Origin: Streptomyces sp. BV286 | GTDB lineage: Bacteria > Actinomycetota > Actinomycetes > Streptomycetales > Streptomycetaceae | DNA length: 64,000 nucleotides | NCBI RefSeq assembly: GCF_019090165.1 | Contig: NZ_JAHRIB010000179.1 | Span: 1-64,000 of the forward strand | Reading direction: 5' to 3' | Shown: one piece after another, positions 16,544-27,088 of the stretch | Position numbering within the stretch: the first letter of the stretch is position 1 | Layout of the letters: each line of letters begins with the position of its first letter | Program-made: the position numbers and the translations under genes | The notes under the pieces: generated by a model | What the model was told of the DNA's origin: nothing | Seen by the model: the letters and a program-made list of their open reading frames with translations, nothing else | Database searches by the model: none

Positions 16544-19174
16544 CTACGCCTGCGGCAGCCCTTCCAGCTGGGTCCGGATGCGGGCGATGTCCTCGTCGGC
16601 CTTGGCGAGCCGCGTGCGGATCTTCTCCACGACCTGGTCCGGGGCCTTGGCGAGGAACGCCTCGTTGCCGAGCTTGCCGTTCGCCTGGGCCTTCTCCTTC
16701 TCGGCGGCGGCCAGGTCCTTGGCAAGCCGCTTGCGCTCGGCCGCCACGTCGATCGTGCCGGAGAGGTCGAGCGCGACCTGCGTGCCCGCGACCGGCAGGG
16801 TCGCCGTCGCCGTGAAGGCGTCGCCCTCGGGCTGGAGGCGCAGCAGCTGACGGATGGCCGCCTCGTGCGGGGCGAGGGCGGTCCCGTCGAGGGTCAGCCT
16901 GGCCGGGACCCGCTGGCCGGGCTGCAGCCCCTGGTCGGCACGGAAGCGGCGGACCTCCGTGATGACCTGCTGAAGCGCCTCGATCTCCCGCTCGGCGCCG
17001 CTGTCGCGGAAGCCACTGTCCTTCGGCCAGTCCGCGATCACGACCGACTCGCCACCCGTGAGGGTCGTCCAGAGCGTCTCCGTGACGAACGGGACGACCG
17101 GGTGCAGCAGCCGCAGCGTGACGTCCAGGACCTCGCCGAGGACCCGCTTGCTGACCTCCGCGGCCGGGCCGCCCGCCATGAACGTCGTCTTCGACAGTTC
17201 GACGTACCAGTCGAAGACCTCACCCCACGCGAAGTGGAACAGGGTGTCGGAGAGCTTCGCGAACTGGAAGTCGTCGTAGAAGGCGTCCACTTCGGCGACC
17301 GTCTTGTTGAGACGGGAGAGGATCCACCGGTCCGTCGCCGACATCTCGGACGGGTCGGGAAGCGGCCCCTCGACCGTCGCGCCGTTCATCAGGGCGAACC
17401 GCGTCGCGTTCCAGATCTTGTTGGCGAAGTTGCGGGAGGCCTGGACCCAGTCCTCGCCGATCGGCACGTCCGTACCGGGGTTGGCGCCACGGGCCAGGGT
17501 GAAGCGGACGGCGTCGGAGCCGTACGCGTCCATCCAGTCGAGCGGGTCGACGACGTTGCCGAACGACTTCGACATCTTCTTGCCGCGCTCGTCACGGACC
17601 AGACCGGTCAGGGCGATGGTCTTGAAGGGGACCTCGCCGTCCATCGCGTACAGACCGAACATCATCATCCGGGCGACCCAGAAGAAGATGATGTCGTGGC
17701 CGGTGAGCAGGACGTCGGTCGGGTAGAACTTCTTGAGGTCCGGGGTCTGTTCGGGCCAGCCGAGCGTGGAGAACGGCCACAGGCCGGACGAGAACCACGT
17801 GTCGAGGACGTCGGTGTCCTGCCGCCATCCCTCGGCCTCCGTGCCGGGCGGCTGCTCGTCGGGGCCGACGCAGACCGTCTCGCCGCCCGGGCCGTACCAG
17901 ATCGGGATCCGGTGGCCCCACCACAGCTGACGCGAGATGTTCCAGTCGTTGAGGTTGTCGACCCAGTCGAAGTACCGCTTCGACATGTCCTCGGGGTGGA
18001 TCTTCACCCGGCCGTCGCGGACCGCGTCACCGGCGGCCTGCGCGAGCGGGCCGACCTTGACCCACCACTGCAGGGACTGCCGCGGCTCGATGGTGGTGCC
18101 GCAGCGCGAGCAGTGTCCGACGCTGTGGACGTACGGACGCTTCTCGGCGACGATCCGGCCCTGCGAACGCAGCGCGGCGACGACGGCGGAGCGCGCCTCG
18201 TAGCGGTCGAGTCCCTCGAAGGGGCCGTGGACGGTGATGATCGCCCGCTCGTCCATGATCGTGAGCGACTCCAGGCCGTGGCGCTGCCCGATGGCGAAGT
18301 CGTTCGGGTCGTGGGCGGGGGTGACCTTGACGGCACCCGTGCCGAACTCGGGGTCGACGTGCGTGTCCGCCACGACCGGGATGGTGCGGTCGGTCAGCGG
18401 GAGCTTGATGCGCTTGCCGACGAGGTGCCGGTAGCGCTCGTCGTCGGGGTGGACGGCGACGGCGGTGTCACCGAGCATCGTCTCGGCACGCGTGGTGGCG
18501 ACGACGAGCGTCTCGTCACCCTCGCCGTACTTGATGGAGACGAGCTCGCCGTCGTCCTCCTGGTAGTTCACCTCGATGTCGGAGATGGCCGTCAGACAGC
18601 GCGGGCACCAGTTGATGATGCGCTCGGCCCGATAGATCAGCTCGTCGTCGTACAGCTTCTTGAAGATGGTCTGGACGGCTTTGGACAGGCCCTCGTCCAT
18701 GGTGAACCGCTCGCGGTCCCAGTCGACGCCGTCGCCCAGGCGCCGCATCTGCCCGAGGATCTTGCCGCCGTACTCCTCCTTCCACTGCCAGACGCGCTCG
18801 ACGAAGTCCTCGCGCCCGAGGTCGTGCCGCGACTTGCCCTCCTCGGCGAGCTGCTGCTCGACCTTGTTCTGCGTGGCGATACCCGCGTGGTCCATGCCGG
18901 GCAGCCACAGCGCCTCGTACCCCTGCATGCGCTTGCGCCTGGTCAGCGCGTCCATCAGCGTGTGCTGGAAGGCGTGGCCCAGGTGGAGGCTGCCGGTGAC
19001 GTTCGGCGGCGGGATGACGATGGTGTACGGAGGTTTGTCGCTGTTCGCGTCGGCGGTGAAGTAACCCCGTTCGACCCAGCGCTCGTACAGCTTCCCCTCT
19101 ACCTCGGCCGGCGCGTACTGGGTCGGCAGTTCGGGGGTGTTGGCTGGCGGCTGCTGCTGAGCGTTGTCGGTCAC
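16544..19174 (-). CDS. valS: Valyl-tRNA synthetase
   Basis: This 876-aa class I aminoacyl-tRNA synthetase charges tRNA-Val. The HIGH-type signature is HLGH at residues 64-67 ([15 protein letters not shown]), and KMSKS is at 533-537. The editing (CP1) domain lies between them (about 180-370, with [15 protein letters not shown]). The anticodon domain and a C-terminal coiled-coil arm (about 805-876, [19 protein letters not shown]) complete the protein. Length is normal. It is transcribed away from the membrane-protein gene at 19311; no T-box is seen in its 136-bp upstream gap. Confidence 0.98.
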   Translation of the reverse strand: MTDNAQQQPPANTPELPTQYAPAEVEGKLYERWVERGYFTADANSDKPPYTIVIPPPNVTGSLHLGHAFQHTLMDALTRRKRMQGYEALWLPGMDHAGIATQNKVEQQLAEEGKSRHDLGREDFVERVWQWKEEYGGKILGQMRRLGDGVDWDRERFTMDEGLSKAVQTIFKKLYDDELIYRAERIINWCPRCLTAISDIEVNYQEDDGELVSIKYGEGDETLVVATTRAETMLGDTAVAVHPDDERYRHLVGKRIKLPLTDRTIPVVADTHVDPEFGTGAVKVTPAHDPNDFAIGQRHGLESLTIMDERAIITVHGPFEGLDRYEARSAVVAALRSQGRIVAEKRPYVHSVGHCSRCGTTIEPRQSLQWWVKVGPLAQAAGDAVRDGRVKIHPEDMSKRYFDWVDNLNDWNISRQLWWGHRIPIWYGPGGETVCVGPDEQPPGTEAEGWRQDTDVLDTWFSSGLWPFSTLGWPEQTPDLKKFYPTDVLLTGHDIIFFWVARMMMFGLYAMDGEVPFKTIALTGLVRDERGKKMSKSFGNVVDPLDWMDAYGSDAVRFTLARGANPGTDVPIGEDWVQASRNFANKIWNATRFALMNGATVEGPLPDPSEMSATDRWILSRLNKTVAEVDAFYDDFQFAKLSDTLFHFAWGEVFDWYVELSKTTFMAGGPAAEVSKRVLGEVLDVTLRLLHPVVPFVTETLWTTLTGGESVVIADWPKDSGFRDSGAEREIEALQQVITEVRRFRADQGLQPGQRVPARLTLDGTALAPHEAAIRQLLRLQPEGDAFTATATLPVAGTQVALDLSGTIDVAAERKRLAKDLAAAEKEKAQANGKLGNEAFLAKAPDQVVEKIRTRLAKADEDIARIRTQLEGLPQA

Positions 19175-19310
19175 CCACCCAGTTTAGAGGTGTCACAGGC
19201 TCGCTCTGAAACTCGATTACTTGGTAACGGTGAGAGCCCCGATGCTCCGGCCGCCGGTCCCTTGGGTGAGGATGTTCGGAACACATAAGCATCTGGAGGG
19301 GAACCCAGGA

Positions 19311-20273
19311 ATGAGCTACAACCAGCCGGGCCCGTACGGCGGGCAGCCCCAGCAGCCCGGACCGTACGGTCAGCCGGGTCCTTACGGCCAGCAGCCGCAG
19401 GCCCCCCAGCCCGGCTACGGCTACCCGCAGCAGGCGCCCGGGCAGCAGCCGGGTTACGGGTACCCGCAGCAGACCCCTCCCGGGGTTCCTCCGCAGCAGC
19501 CCGGCTACGGCCAGCAGCCGCCGTACGGCCAGCAGCCCCCCGGCGCCCCGTACGGTGCGCCGATGCCGCCGGCTCCCGGCGGAGGCAAGAAGAAGACCGG
19601 CCTCATCATCGGCGCGGTGGCGGTCGTGGCCGCTGTCGCCGTCGGCGCGTACTTCGTCGTCGGCAGCGGCAGCAGCGGCTCCTCGGACGTCGCGGACGAC
19701 GGCCCGCACAAGCTGACGACTCCGGCGACGGTGCTCGGCGGTGACTACAAGAAGAGCGACGAGGCCAACGGTGACGGCTTCGACGCAAGCGATGTCAAGA
19801 AGGCCGAGAAGCACGGCGTCAAGGGCGCCAAGGACGTCAACGCGGGCTACCAGGCCGGGGACAAGGACAATCCGCTGTCGCAGCAGATGGTCCAGTTCAT
19901 GGGCGTCTACGGCGAGATCGAGGACCCGGAGAAGGTCGTCGACGCCATGTTCGCCGACCTGAAGAAGGAAGCCACGAAGGAACCGGACGGCGGCCGGCTC
20001 GTCGGCAGTCCGAAGAGCTACGAGCCCAGCGGCCTGGACGGCGCGGTCCTCAAGTGCCAGGAAACCAAGATCACGAACGAGGACGCTTCGAGCGACGCGG
20101 CCGCCGGCCCGTCGTCGTTCAGCATGCCCGTGTGCATCTGGGGTGACCACAGCACCCTCGGCGTCATCATCAACATCGACATGGCGAGCGCCATGGCGGG
20201 CAAGGGCGCCGACCTCGGAGCGGCCGCCGACCTGACGGCCAAGTTCCGCAAGGAGGTCCGCGTCAAGATCTGA
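19311..20273 (+). CDS. Gly/Pro/Tyr/Gln-rich single-pass membrane protein
   Basis: This 320-aa protein has a cytoplasmic low-complexity N-terminus of about 90 residues built from repeats such as QPGPYG, QQPGYGYPQQ and PYGQQPPG, then one transmembrane helix (about 102-122, KKKTGLIIGAVAVVAAVAVGAY), then an extracellular domain of about 190 residues. ATG 19311 is chosen because GGAGGGG and AGGA precede it and the protein begins MSYNQPGPYG. Such QPGPYG-tailed membrane proteins are numerous in Streptomyces and have no assigned function. It is the only plus-strand gene in the left 25 kb and ends in a strong shared terminator. Confidence 0.9.
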   Translation: MSYNQPGPYGGQPQQPGPYGQPGPYGQQPQAPQPGYGYPQQAPGQQPGYGYPQQTPPGVPPQQPGYGQQPPYGQQPPGAPYGAPMPPAPGGGKKKTGLIIGAVAVVAAVAVGAYFVVGSGSSGSSDVADDGPHKLTTPATVLGGDYKKSDEANGDGFDASDVKKAEKHGVKGAKDVNAGYQAGDKDNPLSQQMVQFMGVYGEIEDPEKVVDAMFADLKKEATKEPDGGRLVGSPKSYEPSGLDGAVLKCQETKITNEDASSDAAAGPSSFSMPVCIWGDHSTLGVIINIDMASAMAGKGADLGAAADLTAKFRKEVRVKI

Positions 20274-20300
20274 CGCGCGCGTCCGGCTTGCGCAGCAACG

Positions 20301-20338
20301 GCGAAGGGGCCCCGGTCGGTTGACCGGGGCCCCTTCGC
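20301..20338. terminator. Bidirectional terminator between convergent genes
   Basis: A perfect 17-bp stem (20301-20317 with 20322-20338) closes a 4-nt loop (GGTT). It lies between the membrane-protein stop and the clpX stop, so it can end both transcripts. Confidence 0.95.
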
Positions 20339-20359
20339 GTACTCGTGCGTGTGTGCCGC

Positions 20360-21646
20360 CTACGCGGTCTTCTGCTCGCCCGGGCCGCGGCCCCGCGCGT
20401 CGCGTGGGATCAGCGTCGGGTTCACGTTCGAGCGGACGACCTCCGAGGTGATGACGACGCGGGCCACGTCCTTGCGGGACGGGACCTCGTACATCACCGC
20501 CTGGAGGACCTCTTCCATGATGGCGCGCAGGCCGCGCGCGCCGGTCTGGCGGAGGATGGCCTGGTCGGCGATGGCTTCGAGGGCCTCGCGCTCGAAGTCC
20601 AGCTCCACGCCGTCGAGTTCGAACAGCTTCTGGTACTGCTTCACCAGCGCGTTGCGCGGCTCCACCAGGATCTGGAGGAGGGCCTCGCGGTCGAGGTTGT
20701 GGACCGACGTGATGACGGGCAGGCGGCCGATGAACTCGGGGATCATGCCGAACTTCACCAGGTCCTCGGGCATGACGTCCTCGAAGCGGTCCTTCGCCTC
20801 CAGCTCCTTCTTGGAGCGGATCGTCGCACCGAAGCCGATGCCCTTGGCGCCCGCGCGGGACTCGACGAGCTTCTCCAGGCCCGCGAAGGCACCGCCCACG
20901 ATGAACAGGACGTTCGTCGTGTCGATCTGGATGAACTCCTGGTGCGGGTGCTTGCGCCCGCCCTGCGGCGGGACGGAGGCGGTGGTGCCCTCCAGGATCT
21001 TCAGCAGGGCCTGCTGGACGCCCTCGCCGGACACGTCACGCGTGATCGACGGGTTTTCGCTCTTACGGGCCACCTTGTCGATCTCGTCGATGTAGATGAT
21101 GCCCGTCTCGGCCTTCTTGACGTCGTAGTCCGCCGCCTGGATCAGCTTCAGCAGGATGTTCTCGACGTCCTCGCCGACGTACCCCGCCTCCGTGAGCGCC
21201 GTCGCGTCGGCGATGGCGAACGGGACGTTCAGCATGCGGGCCAGGGTCTGGGCCAGCAGCGTCTTGCCGGAGCCCGTGGGGCCGAGCAGGAGGATGTTGG
21301 ACTTCGCCAGCTCGATGGCGTCCTCGCGGTTCTGTCCCGTGCTGTTCTCGCCGGCCTGGACCCGCTTGTAGTGGTTGTACACCGCGACCGAGAGGGCCTT
21401 CTTGGCGGACTCCTGGCCTACGACGTACCCCTCGAGGAACTCGTAGATCTCACGAGGCTTGGGAAGTTCCTCCCAGCGGACCTCGCTCGTCTCCGCGAGC
21501 TCTTCCTCGATGATCTCGTTGCAGAGATCGATGCACTCGTCGCAGATGTACACACCAGGGCCTGCGATGAGCTTCTTGACCTGCTTCTGGCTCTTGCCAC
21601 AGAACGAGCACTTGAGCAGATCGCCGCCGTCACCGATGCGTGCCAC
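20360..21646 (-). CDS. clpX: ATP-dependent Clp protease ATP-binding subunit ClpX
   Basis: This 428-aa AAA+ unfoldase recognises, unfolds and feeds proteins into the ClpP chamber. The N-terminal zinc-binding domain has CSFCGKSQ and CDEC; Walker A is GPTGSGKT (Lys128); Walker B is IIYIDEIDK; the sensor/pore region includes FIGRLP. GTG 21646 is chosen because it gives the usual [15 protein letters not shown] start and has GAAGGGGAAG just upstream. A hairpin at 21746-21781 separates it from clpP2, consistent with separate transcription of clpX and clpP1P2. Confidence 0.97.
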   Translation of the reverse strand: MARIGDGGDLLKCSFCGKSQKQVKKLIAGPGVYICDECIDLCNEIIEEELAETSEVRWEELPKPREIYEFLEGYVVGQESAKKALSVAVYNHYKRVQAGENSTGQNREDAIELAKSNILLLGPTGSGKTLLAQTLARMLNVPFAIADATALTEAGYVGEDVENILLKLIQAADYDVKKAETGIIYIDEIDKVARKSENPSITRDVSGEGVQQALLKILEGTTASVPPQGGRKHPHQEFIQIDTTNVLFIVGGAFAGLEKLVESRAGAKGIGFGATIRSKKELEAKDRFEDVMPEDLVKFGMIPEFIGRLPVITSVHNLDREALLQILVEPRNALVKQYQKLFELDGVELDFEREALEAIADQAILRQTGARGLRAIMEEVLQAVMYEVPSRKDVARVVITSEVVRSNVNPTLIPRDARGRGPGEQKTA

Positions 21647-21745
21647 GGTGTGCTTCCCCTTCGCCTGGGAGACGCCTAGGTCCAGCGGCTCCTGGTGCTG
21701 CCTTATGTCCGACGGTACCTTGCCGGGCCCCCCGTTCGGGCCCCC

Positions 21746-21781
21746 CTTGGCGCGGTTCACTTTGTCGTGAACCGTGCCAAG
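21746..21781 (-). terminator. Hairpin between clpP2 and clpX
   Basis: A 15-bp stem (21746-21760 with 21767-21781, one G-T opposition) with a 6-nt loop lies 26 bp after the clpP2 stop. It probably ends the clpP1-clpP2 message. Confidence 0.8.
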
Positions 21782-21806
21782 GAGCGGCTGACGATACAGC
21801 GATGCG

Positions 21807-22487
21807 TCACGCGACCGATGCGTTGTTCATCTTCCGGGTGGAGATGATCTGGTCGATCAGGCCGTACTCGAGCGCGTCCTCGGCCGTGAGGATCTTGTCG
21901 CGCTCGATGTCCTCGCGGATCTTCTCGATCGGCGTCGTCGAGTGCTTGGCCAGCATGTCCTCCAGCTGACCGCGCATCCGGAGGATCTCGTTGGCGGCGA
22001 TCTCGAGGTCCGAGACCTGGCCGCGGCCGGTCTCGCTGTAGGGCTGGTGGATCAGCACGCGCGCGTTCGGAAGTGCCATGCGCTTGCCCGGCGTTCCGGC
22101 TGCCAGCAGAATCGCGGCGGCCGACGCGGCCTGGCCCATGCAGACCGTCTGGACGTCCGGCTTCACGAACTGCATCGTGTCGTAGATCGCGGTGAGCGCC
22201 GTGAAGGAGCCGCCGGGGCTGTTGATGTAGACCGAGATGTCACGGTCGGGGTCCATCGACTCCAGGCACAGCAGCTGCGCCATGACGTCGTTGGCGGAGG
22301 CGTCGTCGATCTGCACGCCGAGGAAGATCACGCGCTCCTCGAAGAGCTTCGCGTACGGGTCGTACTCACGGACGCCCTGCGAGGTGCGCTCGACGAAGCG
22401 CGGGATGACGTAGCGGGACTCCGCGCGTGGGCCGGTGTACTCGGCCTCCGTGCGGGCGTAGAGGCCGCTGCCGGGGAAGTCGTTCAC
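21807..22487 (-). CDS. clpP2: ATP-dependent Clp protease proteolytic subunit ClpP2
   Basis: This 226-aa serine peptidase subunit has Ser122 in MGQAASAAA and His147 in LIHQPY. GTG 22487 is used because AGGAG lies 5 bp upstream and the product begins with the [11 protein letters not shown]-terminus expected for Streptomyces ClpP2. It forms mixed ClpP1P2 tetradecamers with the product of the preceding gene and docks ClpX, ClpC or ClpA. A 112-bp gap separates it from clpP1. Confidence 0.96.
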   Translation of the reverse strand: MNDFPGSGLYARTEAEYTGPRAESRYVIPRFVERTSQGVREYDPYAKLFEERVIFLGVQIDDASANDVMAQLLCLESMDPDRDISVYINSPGGSFTALTAIYDTMQFVKPDVQTVCMGQAASAAAILLAAGTPGKRMALPNARVLIHQPYSETGRGQVSDLEIAANEILRMRGQLEDMLAKHSTTPIEKIREDIERDKILTAEDALEYGLIDQIISTRKMNNASVA

Positions 22488-22599
22488 TGTGTCTCCTGGA
22501 AAGCCTGATAAGGGCTGAGGCGGTCGGCTGTGGGCTCGGAGGGGCTGGTGTCGGCCCACGCCCGGCGCCTGGAGGGGCGAACGGGCGCGGACCGCCGAC

Positions 22600-23217
22600 C
22601 TACGCCGCTCCGGTGCCGCCGCCGCCCGGCATTCCGGCAGCGGTGGGCATGATGTCGTCGATGAGGCCGTACTCCTTGGCCTCGATCGGGTCGAACCAGC
22701 GGTCCCGGTCGGAGTCGCGGGTGACCTGCTCCACGGTCTGGCCGGTGTGGAACGAGGTCAGCTCCGCCATCCGCTTCTTGGTGTGCAGCAGCCGCTCGGC
22801 GTGGATCTTGATGTCCGACGCGGAGCCGGCGAGGCCGGCCGAGGGCTGGTGGATCAGGATCTCCGCGTTCGGCAGCGCGAAGCGCTTGCCCGGAGTACCC
22901 GCGCTCAGCAGGAACTGGCCCATGGAGGCCGCCATGCCCATCGCGATCGTCACGACGTCGTTCTTGATGTACTGCATGGTGTCGTAGATCGCCATGCCGG
23001 CGGTGATCGAGCCGCCGGGGCTGTTGATGTAGAGGTAGATGTCCTTCTCCGGGTCGGAGGCAAGGAGCAGCAACTGTGCGGTGATCTTGTTGGCGATGTC
23101 GTCGTCGACCGCCTGGCCGAGGAAGATGATCCGCTCGCCGAGCAGCCGGTTGTAGACCTGGTCGCCGAGGCCACCACCGATGGGGTCGCCGGCGGCTGTG
23201 GGCATCAGATTCGTCAC
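22600..23217 (-). CDS. clpP1: ATP-dependent Clp protease proteolytic subunit ClpP1
   Basis: This 205-aa serine peptidase subunit carries Ser98 (MAASMGQF) and His123 (ILIHQPSAG). The start [10 protein letters not shown] matches Streptomyces ClpP1. It is the first gene of the clpP1-clpP2 pair. In Streptomyces this promoter is activated by ClgR; a GTTCGC-N5-GCG sequence of the type bound by ClgR is present at 23387-23400, 170 bp upstream. Gly-rich C-terminal residues ([11 protein letters not shown]) are normal for this paralogue. Confidence 0.97.
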   Translation of the reverse strand: MTNLMPTAAGDPIGGGLGDQVYNRLLGERIIFLGQAVDDDIANKITAQLLLLASDPEKDIYLYINSPGGSITAGMAIYDTMQYIKNDVVTIAMGMAASMGQFLLSAGTPGKRFALPNAEILIHQPSAGLAGSASDIKIHAERLLHTKKRMAELTSFHTGQTVEQVTRDSDRDRWFDPIEAKEYGLIDDIMPTAAGMPGGGGTGAA

Positions 23218-23652
23218 GTATCCACCTGCTCGTCTTACGACGGCGCCGGGCCGTCTACACGTCTTCTGCTGGGGGCGTGGGACCCCGTGTGCGTGCCGTG
23301 TCGGACGGCTCCGGGGACTCCCCTGCCCTCGTACTCATGGACCCTAACGCGCGGGTCCCTCCGGGGAATCCCGGAGAAGGAACTGTTCGCTGTGAGCGCA
23401 TGCGCTCCGCTGGGTTCAGCAGGGATTACGGGCTCAGCCCCCTCCCCTCCCAGCAGCGCGGGCCACTGCGCGGCCGGCCCTCGCCGGGCCGCAGTCGCGT
23501 CTGCCACGGATGGTGCGTCGGCGGGTGCGGCTTGTCGTGGGTTGCTCGCGCGGTTCCCCACGCCCCTTGAGGGCCCTGCGAGCCCCGGGGAAGGCCCGCG
23601 GGCCCCCAGGGCGTGTCCTGGGGGCCCGCAGTACGTCCTACTCGCGAGGCGG
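23218..23652. promoter_or_regulatory. clpP1 upstream region with a ClgR-like site (23387-23400)
   Basis: The 435-bp gap between tig and clpP1 contains no credible gene. GTTCGCTGTGAGCG at 23387-23400 matches the general GTTCGC-spacer-GCG form reported for the ClgR activator of clp genes. A dispersed-repeat copy (GCGCGGTTCCCCACGCCCC, from about 23547) and the tig terminator occupy the tig-proximal end. Confidence 0.5.
23598..23629 (-). terminator. tig terminator
   Basis: A perfect 13-bp stem (23598-23610 with 23617-23629) with a 6-nt loop starts 24 bp after the tig stop codon. Confidence 0.9.
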
Positions 23653-25080
23653 TCAGGCCTCGGTCTTCTCCTCGGAGGCGGCGGGGGCCTCGGTGGCCTC
23701 CGGGGCGTCCTCGGTCGCAGCGTCGGCCGAGCCCTCGGTGGAGGTCTCGGTGGAGGTCTCGTCCTCGTCCTCGTCGTCCAGGTCCACGAGCTCGCCGTTC
23801 GTGTCCTTGACGGTGGCGGCCTCGACGACCACGGCGAGGGCCTTTCCGCGGGCGACCTCGCCGACCAGCATCGGAACCTGGCCGCCTTCGACGACCTGCT
23901 GGGCGAACTGGTCGGGGGACATGTTGGAGGAGGCGGCCCGCCGCATGAGGTGCTCGGTGAGCTCCTCCTGGTTGACGTTCAGCTTCTCCTTGTTGACGAG
24001 CTCGTCCAGGACGAACTGCGTCTTGATGCCCTTGACCGCGGCTTCCTTGGTCTCGGCGTCGAACTCCTCGACCGTCTTGCCCTGGATCTCGAGGTACTTC
24101 TCGAGGTCGAGGCCCATCTGGCCGAGCTGGTGGTGCTCCAGGTTGTGCTTGCGGGTGTTGATCTCGTCCTCGAGGAGCTTCTCGGGGACGGGCACCTCGA
24201 CGAGCTCCAGCAGCTTCTCCAGGACACGCTCCTGGGCCTGCGTGGCCTGGTCGTACTGCTTCATGTTCTCGAGACGCTTGCGGCTGTCCGCACGGAGCTC
24301 CTCGAGGGTGTCGAACTCCGACGCGAGCTGCGCGAAGTCGTCGTCCAGCTCGGGCAGTTCACGCTTGGCGACCTGGGTGACCTTGACGGAGACCTCGGCC
24401 TCCTTGCCGGCTGCCGAGCCGCCCTTGAGCTCGGAGGCGAAGGTGGCCTCGCCACCGGCCTCCACGCCCTTCACGGCGTCGTCGATGCCGTCCAGCAGCT
24501 CGCCGGAGCCGATGGTGTAGGAGACGCCGCTCGCGACGCCGTCCTCCAGGACCTCGCCGTCGACCTTGGCCTCCAGGTCGAGGGTGACGACGTCACCGTC
24601 CTCGGCGGCACGCTCGACGGGAGCGGTCGAGGCGAAGCGCTCACGCAGCTCCTCGACGGCCTTGTCGATGTCCTCTTCGCTGACCTCGACGGCGTCGACC
24701 TCGACCTCGATGCCGGAGTAGTCCGGGATCTCGATGGTCGGGCGGACGTCGACCTCGGCGGTGAAGTTCAGCGTCTCGCCGTCCTTCAGCTCCGTGATGT
24801 CGACCTCGGGCTGGCCGAGGACGTTCAGCTCGGCCTCGTTGACCGCGTCGGTGTAGAACTTCGGAAGCGCGTCGTTGACCGCTTCCTCAAGAACCGCACC
24901 GCGGCCGAACCGCTGGTCGATGACGCGCGCCGGAATCTTGCCCTTCCGGAACCCCTTCACCGTGACCTGCTGGTTGATCTTCTTGTACGCCGCGTCGAGG
25001 CTGTCCTTGAGCTCCTCGAAGGGCACCTCGATGCTGAGCCGAACCCGGGTCGGGTTCAGGGTCTCCACGGCGCTCTTCAC
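23653..25080 (-). CDS. tig: Trigger factor (ribosome-associated chaperone and prolyl isomerase)
   Basis: This 475-aa chaperone binds at the ribosome exit tunnel. The N-terminal ribosome-binding domain has the GFRKGKIP signature (about 44-51). The FKBP-type isomerase domain lies around 160-250, and the C-terminal chaperone arms fill 260-430. An acidic, low-complexity tail ([10 protein letters not shown] and Ser/Thr/Ala/Glu repeats) follows, as in other actinobacteria. GTG 25080 ([13 protein letters not shown]) is chosen with AAGGAG 9 bp upstream; longer readings run through the tRNA-Pro gene. The gene is upstream of clpP1P2 and ends in its own terminator. Confidence 0.97.
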   Translation of the reverse strand: MKSAVETLNPTRVRLSIEVPFEELKDSLDAAYKKINQQVTVKGFRKGKIPARVIDQRFGRGAVLEEAVNDALPKFYTDAVNEAELNVLGQPEVDITELKDGETLNFTAEVDVRPTIEIPDYSGIEVEVDAVEVSEEDIDKAVEELRERFASTAPVERAAEDGDVVTLDLEAKVDGEVLEDGVASGVSYTIGSGELLDGIDDAVKGVEAGGEATFASELKGGSAAGKEAEVSVKVTQVAKRELPELDDDFAQLASEFDTLEELRADSRKRLENMKQYDQATQAQERVLEKLLELVEVPVPEKLLEDEINTRKHNLEHHQLGQMGLDLEKYLEIQGKTVEEFDAETKEAAVKGIKTQFVLDELVNKEKLNVNQEELTEHLMRRAASSNMSPDQFAQQVVEGGQVPMLVGEVARGKALAVVVEAATVKDTNGELVDLDDEDEDETSTETSTEGSADAATEDAPEATEAPAASEEKTEA

Positions 25081-25268
25081 GGTTCGGTCTCCTTGGGGGC
25101 TGACTTCTTCGGGTTCTGCTGACGTTCTCCGTCGGATACGGCGGAGCCTCAGCGGATTTGGCGGGCCCTTGAGGGACATGAAAATGCAGACACACGGGCG
25201 CGCAGTTTGCATACTAGCCGCAGGCGGTACACGCCCCAAAAGGTGATCTTGCCGGTGGTCCGGCACGG

Positions 25269-25345
25269 TGGTCGGGGTGGCGGGATTTGAACCCACGGCC
25301 TTCCGCTCCCAAAGCGGACGCGCTACCAAGCTGCGCCACACCCCG
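25269..25345 (-). tRNA. tRNA-Pro (anticodon TGG)
   Basis: The minus strand folds into a full cloverleaf: acceptor CGGGGTG/CACCCCG, D-arm GCGC/GCGC, anticodon stem TCCGC/GCGGA with loop TTTGGGA, and T-arm GTGGG TTCAAAT CCCGC. The discriminator base is A and the 3' CCA is encoded (25271-25269). Confidence 0.97.
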
Positions 25346-25498
25346 TCTGGTGCGACACGTAGGGTACATGCCCGCGGACAGTGCGGTGCCCGCATTTTCC
25401 CGGGGCGCCCCCGCCGTCCGGGCGGGGTGTGCGGCCAGGGGGCGCGACCCGCTACGATGCTTCAGTGCCGCGCGTCACTGACCTGCGGCGCACGCTGT

Positions 25499-25572
25499 GC
25501 GGGCGTAGCTCAATGGTAGAGCCCTAGTCTTCCAAACTAGCTACGCGGGTTCGATTCCCGTCGCCCGCTCCA
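25499..25572 (+). tRNA. tRNA-Gly (anticodon TCC)
   Basis: Cloverleaf: acceptor GCGGGCG/CGCCCGC, D-arm GCTC/GAGC, anticodon stem CTAGT/ACTAG with loop CTTCCAA, T-arm with GGTTCGATTCC. The discriminator is T and CCA is encoded (25570-25572). Confidence 0.97.
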
Positions 25573-25580
25573 TATGACGT

Positions 25581-25617
25581 AGGGCCAGGTCAGAGGTTGG
25601 TTTCTCTGCCTGGCCCT
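25581..25617 (+). terminator. tRNA-Gly terminator
   Basis: AGGGCCAGG-CAGAG (25581-25595, one bulged T) pairs with CTCTG-CCTGGCCCT (25604-25617). It starts 9 bp after the tRNA. Confidence 0.85.
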
Positions 25618-25729
25618 CGTTGTTTCTCCGGGGCCTTCGACGTTTCCTCAGCGGCCTTCGACCGGGGCGCCGTCTCGTCCGCTCGCCTGTTCGTCCGCGC
25701 AGTCTCGGCCCCGGGCCGTCTCCGGGCGT

Positions 25730-26569
25730 TCAGTCGCCCAGGAACGTCAGCAGGGCGGCGAGGAGCCGGGCGGGGGCGTCCAGCGGGACGAGGTGGCCGG
25801 CGTCCGGGATCGTGCGCAGGCGTGCGCCGGGGATCAGGGAGGCCAGCTCCTCGCCCTTGGCGGGCGGGATCCAGGTGTCCTCCTCGCCCCAGCAGACGGT
25901 GACGGGCAGGTCCATCGTGGGGTACAGGGCCTGGATCTCGTCGGTGTGGCGTTGGTCTGCCTGGGAGATCTGGCGGTAGAACGCCGCCTGTCCGCTCTCG
26001 CCCGTCCAGGGCTCGACCAGCCCGGCCAGGACGTCGGGCCGCAGTCCGCGATGGCTCGCGGAGCTCACGTACTCACGGACCAGAGCCTCGTGCAGCGGGG
26101 CGGGCAGCCGCTCGAAGACGTCGGCGTGCCCGGCGACCAGCCGGAAGAAGGGCGATCCCCAGGGCGCCAGCGCAACCGGGTCGACCAGCGCGAGGCGCCG
26201 GTACCCGGCCTTGTGGAGCAGATGCGCGCGCAGCGAGACGCAGCCGCCGAAATCGTGTGCGATCACCGAAGGGCTCGTCAGTCCCCACACACCGAGGAGC
26301 TCGGCGAACACCTCGCCCTGTGCCTTCAGCGAGACGTCCTGGCCCTCGCTCTTGCCGGAGCGGCCGTAGCCGGGCATGTCCCAGACGTGGACCCGGTGCC
26401 CCTCCGCGGCCAGGGCCGGGGCGATCTCGTGCCACACGTAGGACGAGAACGGGGTGCCGTGCAGCAGCACCACCGGCGGGCCCTCCTCCGGTCCGAGGCG
26501 GTCCCACCGGAGTGTCCCGATCGGGCTCTCCCAGCTCTCACGCAGCTGCCAGGCGGGCTTCGCGTTCAC
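25730..26569 (-). CDS. Alpha/beta-fold hydrolase, haloalkane dehalogenase/epoxide hydrolase type
   Basis: This 279-aa cytosolic hydrolase begins at GTG 26569, selected because AAGGAG lies 9 bp upstream. It has the oxyanion segment HGTPFSSYVW (37-46), the nucleophile elbow AHDFGG with Asp106 in the nucleophile position, an acid region near WGEEDTWIP and the catalytic His in DAGHLVPLD. An Asp nucleophile (rather than Ser) places it with haloalkane dehalogenases, fluoroacetate dehalogenases and epoxide hydrolases, but the substrate cannot be told. It is transcribed alone, converging with the tRNA-Gly unit. Confidence 0.88.
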   Translation of the reverse strand: MNAKPAWQLRESWESPIGTLRWDRLGPEEGPPVVLLHGTPFSSYVWHEIAPALAAEGHRVHVWDMPGYGRSGKSEGQDVSLKAQGEVFAELLGVWGLTSPSVIAHDFGGCVSLRAHLLHKAGYRRLALVDPVALAPWGSPFFRLVAGHADVFERLPAPLHEALVREYVSSASHRGLRPDVLAGLVEPWTGESGQAAFYRQISQADQRHTDEIQALYPTMDLPVTVCWGEEDTWIPPAKGEELASLIPGARLRTIPDAGHLVPLDAPARLLAALLTFLGD

Positions 26570-27088
26570 GTCGGCGGGCTCCTTCGGGGAGAGGCGTACG
26601 TCGGTCGCAGGGGGCCCGCATCCACCGGAGGGGCCGGGCGGATTCCTCACGGCGGGCACGGGCGCCCGGGCTTACGAGGGCCGGGCTTACTGGCGGCCCG
26701 GCTCAAGAGGGGCGCGTACGCGTAAGGGCGTGCGGTGGCGGGGCGTTCGGCACCGGGGTGGAGGGGGGTCGGCCCGGCCCGGGCGGCGCTCCGGCTCTCC
26801 CGGGCGTGCGGTGCCGGGTGCGGGAGGCCGACCGCCCTGGTTCGCCGTCGAGTTCGGATTGTGCCGTCGGCCGAGGGGTACCCGTTTCGGCGACCGCGAC
26901 CTGTTCGAGCGGGGGTACGGGGCTGTCGCACCGTGCCTTCGCCGGGCTTGCGGCGGTGGCGTGCCGGAACCGGGCGCGGGGCGGCCGTCGTGCACGAACC
27001 GGCCGTCGGGCGGCCGGACCGGGCGGTTCGGTCACCCCGTCCGCCGCTGCGCGCTCCGCTCCCACGGTCACCGGACCCGCGAACCCGC
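26570..27088. other. Gene-poor stretch upstream of the hydrolase
   Basis: About 520 bp of very GC-rich sequence with several open frames on both strands, none with a believable start, ribosome site or protein-like composition. It should contain the hydrolase promoter and the end of the small membrane-protein transcript. No clear hairpin or repeat stands out. Confidence 0.5.

Noticed and set aside
19175-19310. T-box or other riboswitch before valS
   Set aside because: No T-box sequence, anticodon-specifier stem or terminator was found in the 136-bp gap.
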